This document shows, piece after piece, positions 39,494 to 47,864 of a DNA stretch of 64,000 bases. A program made the position numbers and the translations under genes. The DNA comes from Aestuariimicrobium soli (GTDB lineage Bacteria; Actinomycetota; Actinomycetes; Propionibacteriales; Propionibacteriaceae). Location of the stretch: NCBI RefSeq assembly GCF_051192575.1, contig NZ_JBPJSQ010000011.1:124001-188000 (forward strand), in the 5' to 3' direction. The notes beneath the pieces are model-generated. The model was not told where the DNA came from. It did not search any database and worked only from the letters and a program-made list of their open reading frames with translations. Numbering within the stretch: the stretch's first letter is position 1; each line of letters begins with the position of its first letter.

Positions 39494-42198
39494 GGGGCTT
39501 CCTGGGCGGGAACGGTGACGGGTGACGAGGGGGAGGCCGGCCGGGTCAGCCACTGCTCCATGAAGTCGGACTCGGGGACGGGTCGTCCGATCAGGTAGCC
39601 CTGGGCGTGGTCGACCCCGAGCTGGCGCACGGTCTCGAGCGTTGCCTGCTGGTCGACGAACTCGGCGACGGTCTGCTTGCCGAGGTCTTTGGCCACCCCG
39701 ACGATCGAGCGCACCACCGACTGGTCGATGCGCGAGGAGTGCACGTTGGACACGAACTCGCCGTCGATCTTGATCAGGTCGAGGTCCAAGTGCTTGAGGT
39801 AGTAGTACGAGCCGAAGCCGGCGCCGAAGTCGTCCAGGGCGAAGCGCACCCCGCGCCCGGCGATCCGGCGGGCGAAGTCGCGGGCGACCTCGACGTCGGC
39901 GACGGCCGCGGTCTCGGTCACCTCGAGGATGAGCGCGCACGGGTCGACGCCGGTGCGATCCAGCGCCTCGTCGAGGGCGGCCTCGAGGCGGGGGGCACCC
40001 AACGACTGGGCGCTCACGTTGACCTCGAGCACGAAGGTGGGGTCGACGGCCCGCAGTCGAGCCAGCATCTCGGTGGCCCGCCGGATCACCCAGGCGTCGA
40101 CGTCGGCCGACATGCCGGCCTTCTCGACGATGTACATGAACCGGCCGGGCAGCACGGGTTCGATGGCGTCGGTCAGGCGCAGCAGCGCCTCGGCGGTGGT
40201 CACCCGATTGGTGGCCAGGTGCAGGATCGGCTGCAGGTGCAGGTCGAAGTCGTCGTTCTCGAGGGCCCGCTCGATGCGGGAACGCCACGCCATCCGGGCA
40301 CCCGTGCGGGGTTGACGGGTATGGCTGTCGTCGAGCACGGCGATCTGGTTGCGGCCGGCCTCCTTGGCGTCGTACATCATCATGTCGGCGAGCGCGAAGG
40401 GCTCCGAGGAGAGTTTCTCGGCGGCCGCGAAGGTGACGACCCCGGCGCTGGCGCTGACCCGGCGGTGCACCCCGTCGAGGGTCGACGACCACTCGCCGAT
40501 GCTGCCGACGATCCGGTTGGCGACCTCGGCCGCCTCCGCGTCGTCGGCGCGCGGCAGCAGCACGGCGAACTCGTCGCCCCCGATGCGGGCCACCAGGTCG
40601 GTGGTGCGCATGCTCCGGCGCAGCAACTGGGCGGCCGTGACGATCACCTCGTCGCCGGCGTTGTGGCCGAGGGTGTCGTTGACGTCCTTGAAGTTGTCGA
40701 GGTCGAGCAGCACCAACGCCCCGGACGGCCCGTAGCGCTCGCACTGGTCGAGGTGCTCGGCCAGCGCCCGATCGAAACGCCGCCGGTTCGCGAGGCCCGT
40801 GAGGGCGTCGTGCTCGGCCATGTGCGCGAGCCGCTCCTCGTAGCGGTGGCGGTCGGAGATGTCGACGAGGTTGACCAGGGCGACGTCTCGTCCGTCGTCG
40901 TACTCCGGCAGCATGCGGGCGCTGAACGAGGTGTAGATCGGCTCGGCACCCTCGTCGCGAATCGTCCATTCACCCCGGACGAGTTGCCCCGGGTTGGCCA
41001 TCGCCGAAGCCAACTGCCACTGCAGGTGCTCGGCCTGGTCGTCGGGCAGGTCGCTGACGTGGCTGCCGATCAGGTCCTGCGGGTTCGAGCGGAACATCGA
41101 CGCGAAGGCGGCATTGGTGCGCAGCACGGTGCCGTCGGGGGAGAGCAACACGTTGCTGTGGGGGGCGTCGACGAACAACCGCTCGGCCGCCTCGGCCTTG
41201 GCGCTGGCGACGGCCATCGATTCGTTCAAGGAGGTCACCAGGGCGCGGCGCTCGCCGGTGGCGATCGAGACCAGGGTGGCCAGCGAGGTCGCCATCAGGA
41301 TGTAGCCGTCGATCGCGATGGTGCGCACCGACGGGTCGAGCACCATGGTGAACGGGCCGGGCACGTTGCGGCGGGCGAAGAAGTAGACGCTCAGACCCAT
41401 GCCCACGCCGTGCAGGGCGGCGGCGGCCTGCGGCAGGCGCAGGCCCGACCAGACCACGAGCACGAGGGTGGCGTAGCCGATGGGCAACGTGCTGCCCGAG
41501 CCGAACACGGCCCACTGGGCCAAGGCCGACAACACCAGCACGGTGATGGTCTCCGCAGGCGAGGGCCACGGGCTGGTGCCGACGACCGCCCGGTGGCCAC
41601 GGCGCCCCAGCACGGCCCAGCGCACGGCCAGGGTGGGCCCGATCAGCCCGACGCAGGTGGTCAGGGCGTCGACCACCCAGACGACCACGTCGCCCGGACG
41701 AAACCCGTGGTCGGGGTCGGCCAGGAAGGCGAGCGTGTGCACCGCGGCGCTCACCAGCGCACCTGGGAAGACGCCCAGGGCCAGTCGGGCGCAGTCCCGC
41801 AGGTTCAACAGCCGCGCCGGATCGGGACCGACCGAGGTGGCGGTCGGCTCGTCGATCAGGCGGCCACTCGCGAGTCGGGTGCGCCGGTTCTGCAGGCGGG
41901 CCACGACGTCGACGACGAGTCGGGCGACGACGGCCCCGCAGGCCACGGCCAACCCCGAGAGGGTGGCGGTGGCGAGGGAGTCACCGAGCGCGTGGGTGCC
42001 GAGCAGGGTGGTCAGACCGCCCACCAGTGGGGCCGCCACCCGTTCCCCGACCGAGCGCGCCACCAGCGTCCACAACATCGTCGCGGCCAGCAGCGGAGCC
42101 TCGGGAACATGGGTCTTCGTGCCCAGCAGGAACCACGACACCAGGAAGGCAGCGGCCACGGCACACAGCATGACCACGCAACGGCGGAACACCGACAT
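39490..42198 (-). CDS. MASE1-like/PAS/GGDEF/EAL c-di-GMP turnover protein
   Basis: A 902-residue membrane protein with about eight N-terminal helices (residues ~8-310, MASE1-like), a PAS domain (~325-440), a GGDEF domain with intact GGDEF at 540-544 and an RxxD inhibitory site (RTTD) five residues before it, and an EAL domain starting at E670-A-L. EAL residues look present (VNVSAQSL, LEVTETA, LDDFGAG, LIKIDGEF, QGYLIG), with AEFVD in place of AEGVE. Both synthesis and breakdown of c-di-GMP are therefore possible. The ATG at 42198 has GGAAGG upstream. It is the first gene of an operon with a polysaccharide synthase, which it probably controls. Confidence 0.93.
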   Translation of the reverse strand: MSVFRRCVVMLCAVAAAFLVSWFLLGTKTHVPEAPLLAATMLWTLVARSVGERVAAPLVGGLTTLLGTHALGDSLATATLSGLAVACGAVVARLVVDVVARLQNRRTRLASGRLIDEPTATSVGPDPARLLNLRDCARLALGVFPGALVSAAVHTLAFLADPDHGFRPGDVVVWVVDALTTCVGLIGPTLAVRWAVLGRRGHRAVVGTSPWPSPAETITVLVLSALAQWAVFGSGSTLPIGYATLVLVVWSGLRLPQAAAALHGVGMGLSVYFFARRNVPGPFTMVLDPSVRTIAIDGYILMATSLATLVSIATGERRALVTSLNESMAVASAKAEAAERLFVDAPHSNVLLSPDGTVLRTNAAFASMFRSNPQDLIGSHVSDLPDDQAEHLQWQLASAMANPGQLVRGEWTIRDEGAEPIYTSFSARMLPEYDDGRDVALVNLVDISDRHRYEERLAHMAEHDALTGLANRRRFDRALAEHLDQCERYGPSGALVLLDLDNFKDVNDTLGHNAGDEVIVTAAQLLRRSMRTTDLVARIGGDEFAVLLPRADDAEAAEVANRIVGSIGEWSSTLDGVHRRVSASAGVVTFAAAEKLSSEPFALADMMMYDAKEAGRNQIAVLDDSHTRQPRTGARMAWRSRIERALENDDFDLHLQPILHLATNRVTTAEALLRLTDAIEPVLPGRFMYIVEKAGMSADVDAWVIRRATEMLARLRAVDPTFVLEVNVSAQSLGAPRLEAALDEALDRTGVDPCALILEVTETAAVADVEVARDFARRIAGRGVRFALDDFGAGFGSYYYLKHLDLDLIKIDGEFVSNVHSSRIDQSVVRSIVGVAKDLGKQTVAEFVDQQATLETVRQLGVDHAQGYLIGRPVPESDFMEQWLTRPASPSSPVTVPAQEAP

Positions 42199-42301
42199 GC
42201 TGACCTTCCCGTGTCGTCGGCATGTCCCCACCCCCGGGGTACCTGCTGGATCTGGCAACGCTGACAATGCAAACGTTCCCCCCGGGCACGAGCGTAGCGG
42301 C

Positions 42302-42328
42302 CCGGGGCGTCAAACCGAAAACGCCCGG
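42302..42328 (-). terminator. Hairpin after the Ser/Thr kinase gene
   Basis: GGGCGT (42305-42310) and ACGCCC (42321-42326) are exact inverted repeats around a ten-base A/C-rich loop, extendable by flanking G/C pairs. It lies 17 bases past the kinase stop and about 105 bases before the GGDEF-EAL start. No T-run follows. Confidence 0.4.
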
Positions 42329-42344
42329 TCGGTCGAACGAGGTG

Positions 42345-43499
42345 TCAGGTGAGGTAGGTGATCGTCAGGAAGAGGACGATCACGAAAACGACCACGAGGA
42401 TGCCGGCAATGGTGGCGTAATAACCCCAGGAATGGCGTTCCTTGACGGGCGCCGGTTGGTATCGGCCGCGACCCAGGTACTGCTCGAGCATCGAGGCCGG
42501 GGTCTCATTGCGCGGGGCCACCGTGTTGAGGTCGTCGACCGAGCGGAAACTGCGGTGGGAACTCGACGCCCAGTCGCCGTCGCTCGACGGCAGCGGCGCG
42601 TTCGGCACCGCGTGGCCGGCCGTGGTGGGGGGCAGGGTCGCGCCTCGTCCGCCACCCTCCAGGGGCAGCGGCACGTAGGTGTCGCCGCCGGGCATCAGGT
42701 CGGCGATGGCGTCGAGGGCGGTGGCGAACTGCTCCGCAGACTGCGGACGACGGCTGGGGTCGGGGGAGAGCGCATCGGCGAGCAGCGCGTCGAGTTCCAG
42801 CGGCGCACCGATCCGGTCGGAGACCGGCGGCGGACCGATGGCGGGGTTGCGGCCGAGCAGGTCTTCCAGGGTGCGGATGGGGAAAGGTGCGTGGCCGGTC
42901 AGCAGGGAATAGGTGACGGCGGCCATCGAATAGATGTCACTGCGGTGGTCGAGCGGAGCGCCGGTGGCCTGCTCGATCGCCATGAACGCCGGGGTGCCCG
43001 CGGTGGTGGACGCCCCGAACTTGTCGACCAGCGATTCCGAGACCCCCAGGTCGGCCAGCATCACGCGCACGCCGGCCGCGGAATGCGTGAGCAGCACGTT
43101 GCCCGGGGTGACGTCGCGGTGGATCTGGTTGTGGCGGTGCAGCACCTCGAGCGCCCGCGAGGCCTCCGCGCACAGGCGCAGGGCTCGTCCGGGGGTGGTC
43201 AGGTGCTTGCGAAGGTTGTCCATGGTGCCGCCGTCGGCATAGTCCATGACGAAGTACGGCAGGCCGTCGGGGGTGTCGCCGATGTCGTAGACGCGCACGA
43301 TGCGTTCGTCACGAATGCGGCGCAGCAAGCGGGCCTCGGCGACGAATCGGCGGCGCACATCGGCGTTCTGGGCCCAGTTCGCCGACAACACCTTGATGGC
43401 GACGGGAACGTCGAGATCGTCGTCGTGACCCTTGTAGACGGTCGCGAAAGACCCAGCGCCAATGCGCTGCGTCAGACGGTAGCGACCGATCCTGTCCAT
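42345..43499 (-). CDS. Serine/threonine protein kinase, membrane anchored
   Basis: Hanks-type kinase of 384 residues: Gly loop GAGSFATVYKG, K36 in VAIKVL, E55 in the C-helix, catalytic loop HRDVTPGN (127-134), DLG in place of DFG (150-152) and TTAGTPAFMAIEQ as activation segment. The catalytic loop has Thr where nearly all Ser/Thr kinases have Lys (HRDxKPxN), so phosphotransfer may be weak or altered. A disordered juxtamembrane stretch leads to one helix near the C-terminus (362-380) with almost no external domain, unlike PknB. The ATG at 43499 has GGAAGG upstream. It is divergent from the RDD gene. Confidence 0.9.
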   Translation of the reverse strand: MDRIGRYRLTQRIGAGSFATVYKGHDDDLDVPVAIKVLSANWAQNADVRRRFVAEARLLRRIRDERIVRVYDIGDTPDGLPYFVMDYADGGTMDNLRKHLTTPGRALRLCAEASRALEVLHRHNQIHRDVTPGNVLLTHSAAGVRVMLADLGVSESLVDKFGASTTAGTPAFMAIEQATGAPLDHRSDIYSMAAVTYSLLTGHAPFPIRTLEDLLGRNPAIGPPPVSDRIGAPLELDALLADALSPDPSRRPQSAEQFATALDAIADLMPGGDTYVPLPLEGGGRGATLPPTTAGHAVPNAPLPSSDGDWASSSHRSFRSVDDLNTVAPRNETPASMLEQYLGRGRYQPAPVKERHSWGYYATIAGILVVVFVIVLFLTITYLT

Positions 43500-43649
43500 A
43501 CGCCTTCCCGGGAAAGTGCTTGCAGTGTGCAGTCTGCCCGGCTGATCTGAGAAGACCGTGAGAGGAGCCTGTCTGTCGAGACGGTATCGTCTGCGGCCCC
43601 GCGCCGGAAGACCGGGCTTGGGACGAGCGGGTGGGGTGGGACGGTTCCC

Positions 43650-43655
43650 TAGACT
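43650..43655 (+). promoter_or_regulatory. -10 element (TAGACT) of the RDD gene
   Basis: TAGACT is followed by six bases and the GTG at 43662. Upstream, the 162-base divergent region contains inverted repeats such as CTGTC/GACGG-type stretches that I cannot assign. Confidence 0.5.
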
Positions 43656-43661
43656 GGTGGG

Positions 43662-44495
43662 GTGAACGAGACTGCAGGCGCCAACCCCGACGCTCAGCGT
43701 CCCTCGACGGGCCCCGGGGCGTCGCTTCCCCCCATGGGCTGGTACCCCGACCCGACCGATCCCGCCCAGGAGCGCTACTGGGAGGGCACCCGCTGGACCC
43801 ACAACGTGCGCGATCCCCAGCCGGACGAGCGGTGGTCGGCGGGGTTGGGACGACCGGCCGCTCCCGTGGGCGACGCCCAGGCGCAGACCCCGCAGCAGTC
43901 GGCGGCAGGCCAGTCGCCCCACGCTGTCGGGCGGGCGCAGGGACCGGGGCACCCGACCCGGGGCCAGAACTCGCTGGCCCTGATCAGGCCTGTCACCGAT
44001 GACGGTGTGCCGCTGGCGAGCTTCGGCCAGCGGCTGCTGGCCCGACTGCTCGACGGCATCGCGGTGTCGGCGATCGCGATCCCGTTGGCGTGGCCGTGGG
44101 TGCGCCGCTACGTCGACATCGTGTCCGCGGAGGCTTCCAAGGGAGTCATTCCCAACCAGCTCGAACTGGCCGAGAAGATCCAGGGGCCGGTGGCCGCCAT
44201 CGCCCTGATCTGGGTGGCGGTGATGTTCGCCTACCAGTTGCTGATGGTCGGGCTCACGTCGCGCACGCTGGGCAAGCTGGCGTTGGGGTTGCGCATCGTC
44301 CCGGTCGGACGCGGGCACCAGCGCATCGGTTGGGGGTCGGCGCTGCTGCGGGCCCTCACGGTCGGCGGCACCGCCTTGGTGGACATCTCGATCGGTGTCG
44401 CGACGCTGATCGCCTGCCTGTGGTCGCTGCAGAAACCCCGATGCCAGGCGCTGCAGGATCGGTTTGCGCGCACGCAGGTCGTCAGCACGTCCTAG
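43662..44495 (+). CDS. DUF2510 and RDD domain membrane protein
   Basis: A 277-residue protein with an N-terminal DUF2510 tryptophan motif (GWYPDPTDPAQERYWEGTRW, about 26-45), a Gln/Pro-rich linker, and an RDD domain (about 115-270) with three membrane helices and the family's Arg-Asp pair (LLARLLDG). RDD proteins are of uncertain function; some are linked to ion exchange. The TAG stop (44493-44495) forms the first bases of the malQ -10 box. It is divergent from the kinase gene, a pairing that invites, but does not show, a substrate relationship. Confidence 0.87.
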   Translation: MNETAGANPDAQRPSTGPGASLPPMGWYPDPTDPAQERYWEGTRWTHNVRDPQPDERWSAGLGRPAAPVGDAQAQTPQQSAAGQSPHAVGRAQGPGHPTRGQNSLALIRPVTDDGVPLASFGQRLLARLLDGIAVSAIAIPLAWPWVRRYVDIVSAEASKGVIPNQLELAEKIQGPVAAIALIWVAVMFAYQLLMVGLTSRTLGKLALGLRIVPVGRGHQRIGWGSALLRALTVGGTALVDISIGVATLIACLWSLQKPRCQALQDRFARTQVVSTS

Positions 44496-44498
44496 GCT
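44493..44498 (+). promoter_or_regulatory. -10 element (TAGGCT) of malQ containing the RDD stop codon
   Basis: TAGGCT is followed by seven bases and the GTG at 44506. Its first three bases are the TAG stop of the preceding gene. Confidence 0.55.
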
Positions 44499-44505
44499 GG
44501 TCGGC

Positions 44506-46662
44506 GTGCCACTGGACAATGCTGCCCTCGACGATCTGGCCGCCCACTTCGGTATCGCCACCGAGTTCTGGGACTGGAAGGGACGACACACCCAGATCAG
44601 CGATTCCGCCGTCGTCACCATTCTCGGTGCCCTCGGGGTGGACGCCTCCACTCCCGAGCAGGCCGCCGCGGCCGCGGACGAGGTCAGGCAACGTCCGTGG
44701 CGACGGGCCCTGCCGCCGTGCGTCGTCGTCGAGCAGGGCCAGACCCGCGTCGTCGACGTGCACGTTCCCGGGGGCAGCGGGGCCGGCGTCAGCGTCCGCA
44801 CGGAAGACGGTCGGCTGATCCCGCTCGGGCAGGTCACCAACGACCAGCCCGACCGCGAGGTCGACGGGGTGTGGACCGGCGAGGCCAGTTTCATGCTGCC
44901 CGCCGACCTGCCGCTGGGCTACCACCGGCTGGTGCTGTTCAACGAGGGCCGCGAGCACGAGTCGGCGCTGATCGTCACCCCGACCTTCGTCGGCTTCCCC
45001 CGCAGCCTCGGTGACAAGCGGGTGTGGGGTTATGCCACGCAGTTGTACAGCGTGCGCTCGTCGCGCTCGTGGGGGGTCGGCGATCTGGTTGACCTGGCCG
45101 ATCTGGGCACCTGGGCGCGCACGCAGACCTACGCCGACTACGTGCTGGTGAATCCGCTGCACGCGGCCCAGCCGGTTGCCCCCATGGAGCCCTCGCCGTA
45201 CCTGCCGTCGAGCCGCACCTACATCAACCCGATCTACCTGCGCCCCGAGGCGATTCCCGAGTTCGCCGGCGTGGACGACGCCACTCGCGACCAGATCGAG
45301 TCCCTGCGGGCCGACCTGGTCGCCGAGGTCGGTGGTGCCGACCAGATCATGCGCAACGAGGCGATGTCGGCCAAGCTGCGCGCCCTCGAGATCCTCTACG
45401 AGGTGGGTCTGCCGCCCGCCCGTCAGATGGCCTTCGAGGGGTTCCTGCGCCGCGAGGGCCGATCCCTGCGCGACTTCGCCGTGTGGTCGGCGCTCTACGA
45501 GGTGCACGGCCCCGACTGGCGGCAGTGGCCCGAGGAGTTGCGTCGTCCGACGTCGCCGGAGGTGGCCGCGTTCGCCCGCGAGCACGCCGACCGGGTGCGG
45601 TTCTTCGAGTGGCTGCAGTGGAACTGTGAGCACCAGGTCTCGCTGGCCCACCAGTCCGCCAAGGACGCCGGCATGGCGCTCGGGCTCATCCAGGACCTCG
45701 CGGTCGGTGTCAGCGCCGCCGGTGCCGACACCTGGCGGCTCGCCGACGTGTTCGCGCAGGGGGTCACGGTGGGGGCCCCGCCCGATCAGTTCAACCAGTC
45801 GGGTCAGGACTGGGGGCAGCCGCCGTGGCGACCCGATCGCCTCGCCGACCTCGCCTACGCGCCCTTCCGCGAACTGGTGGCCGGCATCCTGCGGCACGCC
45901 GGCGGGGTGCGCATCGACCACATCATCGGCCTGTTCCGGTTGTGGTGGGTTCCGCAGGGTGGGTCGCCGAAGGACGGCGCCTACGTGCGCTACGACCACG
46001 AGGCGCTGATCGGCATTCTGGCGCTCGAGGCCTACCGGGCCGGTGCGCTGGTGATCGGGGAGGACCTCGGCACCGTGGAACCCTGGGTGCGCGACTACCT
46101 GTCCCGGCGCGGTCTGCTGGGCACGTCCGTGCTGTGGTTCGAGAACCACGACGACGGCAGCCCCCTGTCGCCCCAGGAGTGGCGTGAGTACTGCCTCGCC
46201 TCGGTGACCACCCACGACCTGCCGCCCACCACCGGCTACCTGGCCGGCGACCACGTGCGCCTGCGCCACGAGTTGGGTCTACTCACCGAGTCGCTGGACG
46301 ACGAACTCGCCCACAACGAGGACGAGCAGCGGCGCCTGCTGAGCTACCTGCATGATCTGGGGTTGATCCGGCCCGAGGAGGGCATCGACGACGTCGAGGC
46401 CACCGTGCTGGGCATGCACCGCTTCCTGCTGGACACCCCGGCGCGGGTGCTCAACGTAGCGCTCACCGATGCGGTCGGCGATCGGCTCACGCAGAACCAG
46501 CCGGGCACCATCGACGAGTACCCCAACTGGCGGGTGCCGCTGTCGGGGCCCGACGGCGAGCCGATGCTGCTCGAGGACGTGTACTGCTCCGAGCGCGCCA
46601 TGCGCGTGGCGGCCGTGCTGAACGGTTTCCACGCCGTGCCCGCACCCTGGGGGCCGCGCTGA
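44506..46662 (+). CDS. malQ: 4-alpha-glucanotransferase (amylomaltase)
   Basis: GH77 enzyme that moves malto-oligosaccharide segments between glucans in glycogen/maltose metabolism. The 718-residue protein is the long actinobacterial form with an N-terminal beta-sandwich extension (~1-150) before the barrel. Catalytic residues are D471 (GVRIDHIIGL, nucleophile), E519 (GEDLGTV, acid/base) and D571 (TTHDLPPT). The GTG at 44506 is placed by the leaderless -10 spacing and by the conserved start LDDLAAHFGI. The aminotransferase gene follows after 26 bases. Confidence 0.94.
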   Translation: MPLDNAALDDLAAHFGIATEFWDWKGRHTQISDSAVVTILGALGVDASTPEQAAAAADEVRQRPWRRALPPCVVVEQGQTRVVDVHVPGGSGAGVSVRTEDGRLIPLGQVTNDQPDREVDGVWTGEASFMLPADLPLGYHRLVLFNEGREHESALIVTPTFVGFPRSLGDKRVWGYATQLYSVRSSRSWGVGDLVDLADLGTWARTQTYADYVLVNPLHAAQPVAPMEPSPYLPSSRTYINPIYLRPEAIPEFAGVDDATRDQIESLRADLVAEVGGADQIMRNEAMSAKLRALEILYEVGLPPARQMAFEGFLRREGRSLRDFAVWSALYEVHGPDWRQWPEELRRPTSPEVAAFAREHADRVRFFEWLQWNCEHQVSLAHQSAKDAGMALGLIQDLAVGVSAAGADTWRLADVFAQGVTVGAPPDQFNQSGQDWGQPPWRPDRLADLAYAPFRELVAGILRHAGGVRIDHIIGLFRLWWVPQGGSPKDGAYVRYDHEALIGILALEAYRAGALVIGEDLGTVEPWVRDYLSRRGLLGTSVLWFENHDDGSPLSPQEWREYCLASVTTHDLPPTTGYLAGDHVRLRHELGLLTESLDDELAHNEDEQRRLLSYLHDLGLIRPEEGIDDVEATVLGMHRFLLDTPARVLNVALTDAVGDRLTQNQPGTIDEYPNWRVPLSGPDGEPMLLEDVYCSERAMRVAAVLNGFHAVPAPWGPR

Positions 46663-46688
46663 CCTCCTCACCTGCCCCGTGGCAGCGC

Positions 46689-47864
46689 ATGCTCGCCGGA
46701 GCGGGTCTGTTGTCGTCCGACGGCAGTGTGCGGCAGACGATCTTCGCCGAGATGTCGGCGCTGGCGGCACGCACCGGCGCGGTGAACCTGGGGCAGGGCG
46801 CCCCGGACTACCAGGGCCCCGACGAGGTGTTGGAGGCGGCCCGCGAGGCCATCGCCGCCGGGCTCAACCAGTACCCGCCGGGCATCGGCTCGGCCACCTT
46901 GAGGGTCGCGATCGCCGAGCACCAGCGCACCTGGTACGGCCTCGAGCTCGACCCCGAGACCCAGATCGCTGTCACCGCGGGGGCCACGGAGGCCCTGGCC
47001 GCGGCCCTGCTCGCCCACGTGCGTGAGGGTGACGAGGTCGTCTGCTTCTCACCGACCTACGACGCCTACGCCGCCGTCGTGGCGCACGCCGGGGGAGTGC
47101 TGGTGCCGGTGCCGTTGCGGTTTCCGACCTGGCAACCCGACCCGGACGAGCTGCGGTCCGCCGTCACCGATCGCACGCGCATCATTCTCGTGAACACCCC
47201 GCACAATCCCACCGGCACGGTGTTCGACCGCGACCTGCTCTCGCTGGTGGTCGAACTCGCGCACCGCCACGACGCCCTGATCGTCACCGACGAGGTCTAT
47301 GAGCATCTCGTGATGGTCGGCGAGCATGTGCCGGTGGCGTGTCTGCCGGGGGCCTTCGAGCGGACGATCACCATCTCCAGTGGCGGCAAGACCTTCTCGG
47401 TGACCGGCTGGAAGGTGGGCTGGGTGTCCGGCCCGGCGCAGCTGGTGACGGCCGTCGTCGCGGTGAAGCAGTACCTGAGTTTCTCCGGTGGCGCGCCGTT
47501 CCAGCCGGCCGTGGCGCTGGGACTTGGTCTGCCCCGGGAGCGCTTCGCACAGTCGGTGCGCGAGCTGACGGCACGTCGGGACCTGCTCTGTCGGGCGCTC
47601 ACCGAGGCCGGTTTCGACGTGGCGGTGCCTGCCGCCGGCTACTTCGCGGTTGCCGACATCGGTGCGCGCGCGGGCGGCGACGGCGACGCCTTCTGCCGAG
47701 ACCTGCCGCACCGGGCCGGCGTGGTGGCGGTGCCGGTGACGGCCTTCGTCCAACCGGACGAGCGGCCGCGAGTGCGGGGGCTCGTCCGATTCGCCTTCTG
47801 CAAGACCGACGCCGCCCTGGCCGAAGGGGCGCGTCGGTTGGCGACGCTGCGGGCGGGGTGGTGA
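46689..47864 (+). CDS. PLP-dependent class I/II aminotransferase (DapC/YbdL-like)
   Basis: Fold-type I aminotransferase of about 391 residues. The PLP Schiff-base lysine is K234 (SGGKTFSVTGWKVGW), with D201 and Y204 (TDEVYEHL) and NTPHNPTGTV at 169-178. The sequence is close to the group that includes actinobacterial N-succinyldiaminopimelate aminotransferases and methionine-oxo-acid transaminases, so lysine synthesis is possible but not proven. The start is uncertain: the ATG at 46689 has a poor ribosome-binding site, and the coding pattern extends upstream (PAPWQR) to a CTG overlapping the malQ stop. Its stop overlaps the MFS ATG by one base. Confidence 0.88.
   Translation: MLAGAGLLSSDGSVRQTIFAEMSALAARTGAVNLGQGAPDYQGPDEVLEAAREAIAAGLNQYPPGIGSATLRVAIAEHQRTWYGLELDPETQIAVTAGATEALAAALLAHVREGDEVVCFSPTYDAYAAVVAHAGGVLVPVPLRFPTWQPDPDELRSAVTDRTRIILVNTPHNPTGTVFDRDLLSLVVELAHRHDALIVTDEVYEHLVMVGEHVPVACLPGAFERTITISSGGKTFSVTGWKVGWVSGPAQLVTAVVAVKQYLSFSGGAPFQPAVALGLGLPRERFAQSVRELTARRDLLCRALTEAGFDVAVPAAGYFAVADIGARAGGDGDAFCRDLPHRAGVVAVPVTAFVQPDERPRVRGLVRFAFCKTDAALAEGARRLATLRAGW

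Noticed and set aside
39607..42264. Open frame of about 885 codons opposite the GGDEF-EAL gene
   Set aside because: Same shadow effect; the minus strand encodes clear MASE1, PAS, GGDEF and EAL domains.
42199..42344. c-di-GMP riboswitch upstream of the GGDEF-EAL gene
   Set aside because: I could not build the conserved core of either known class in these 146 bases; only a terminator-like hairpin and a ribosome-binding site are visible.
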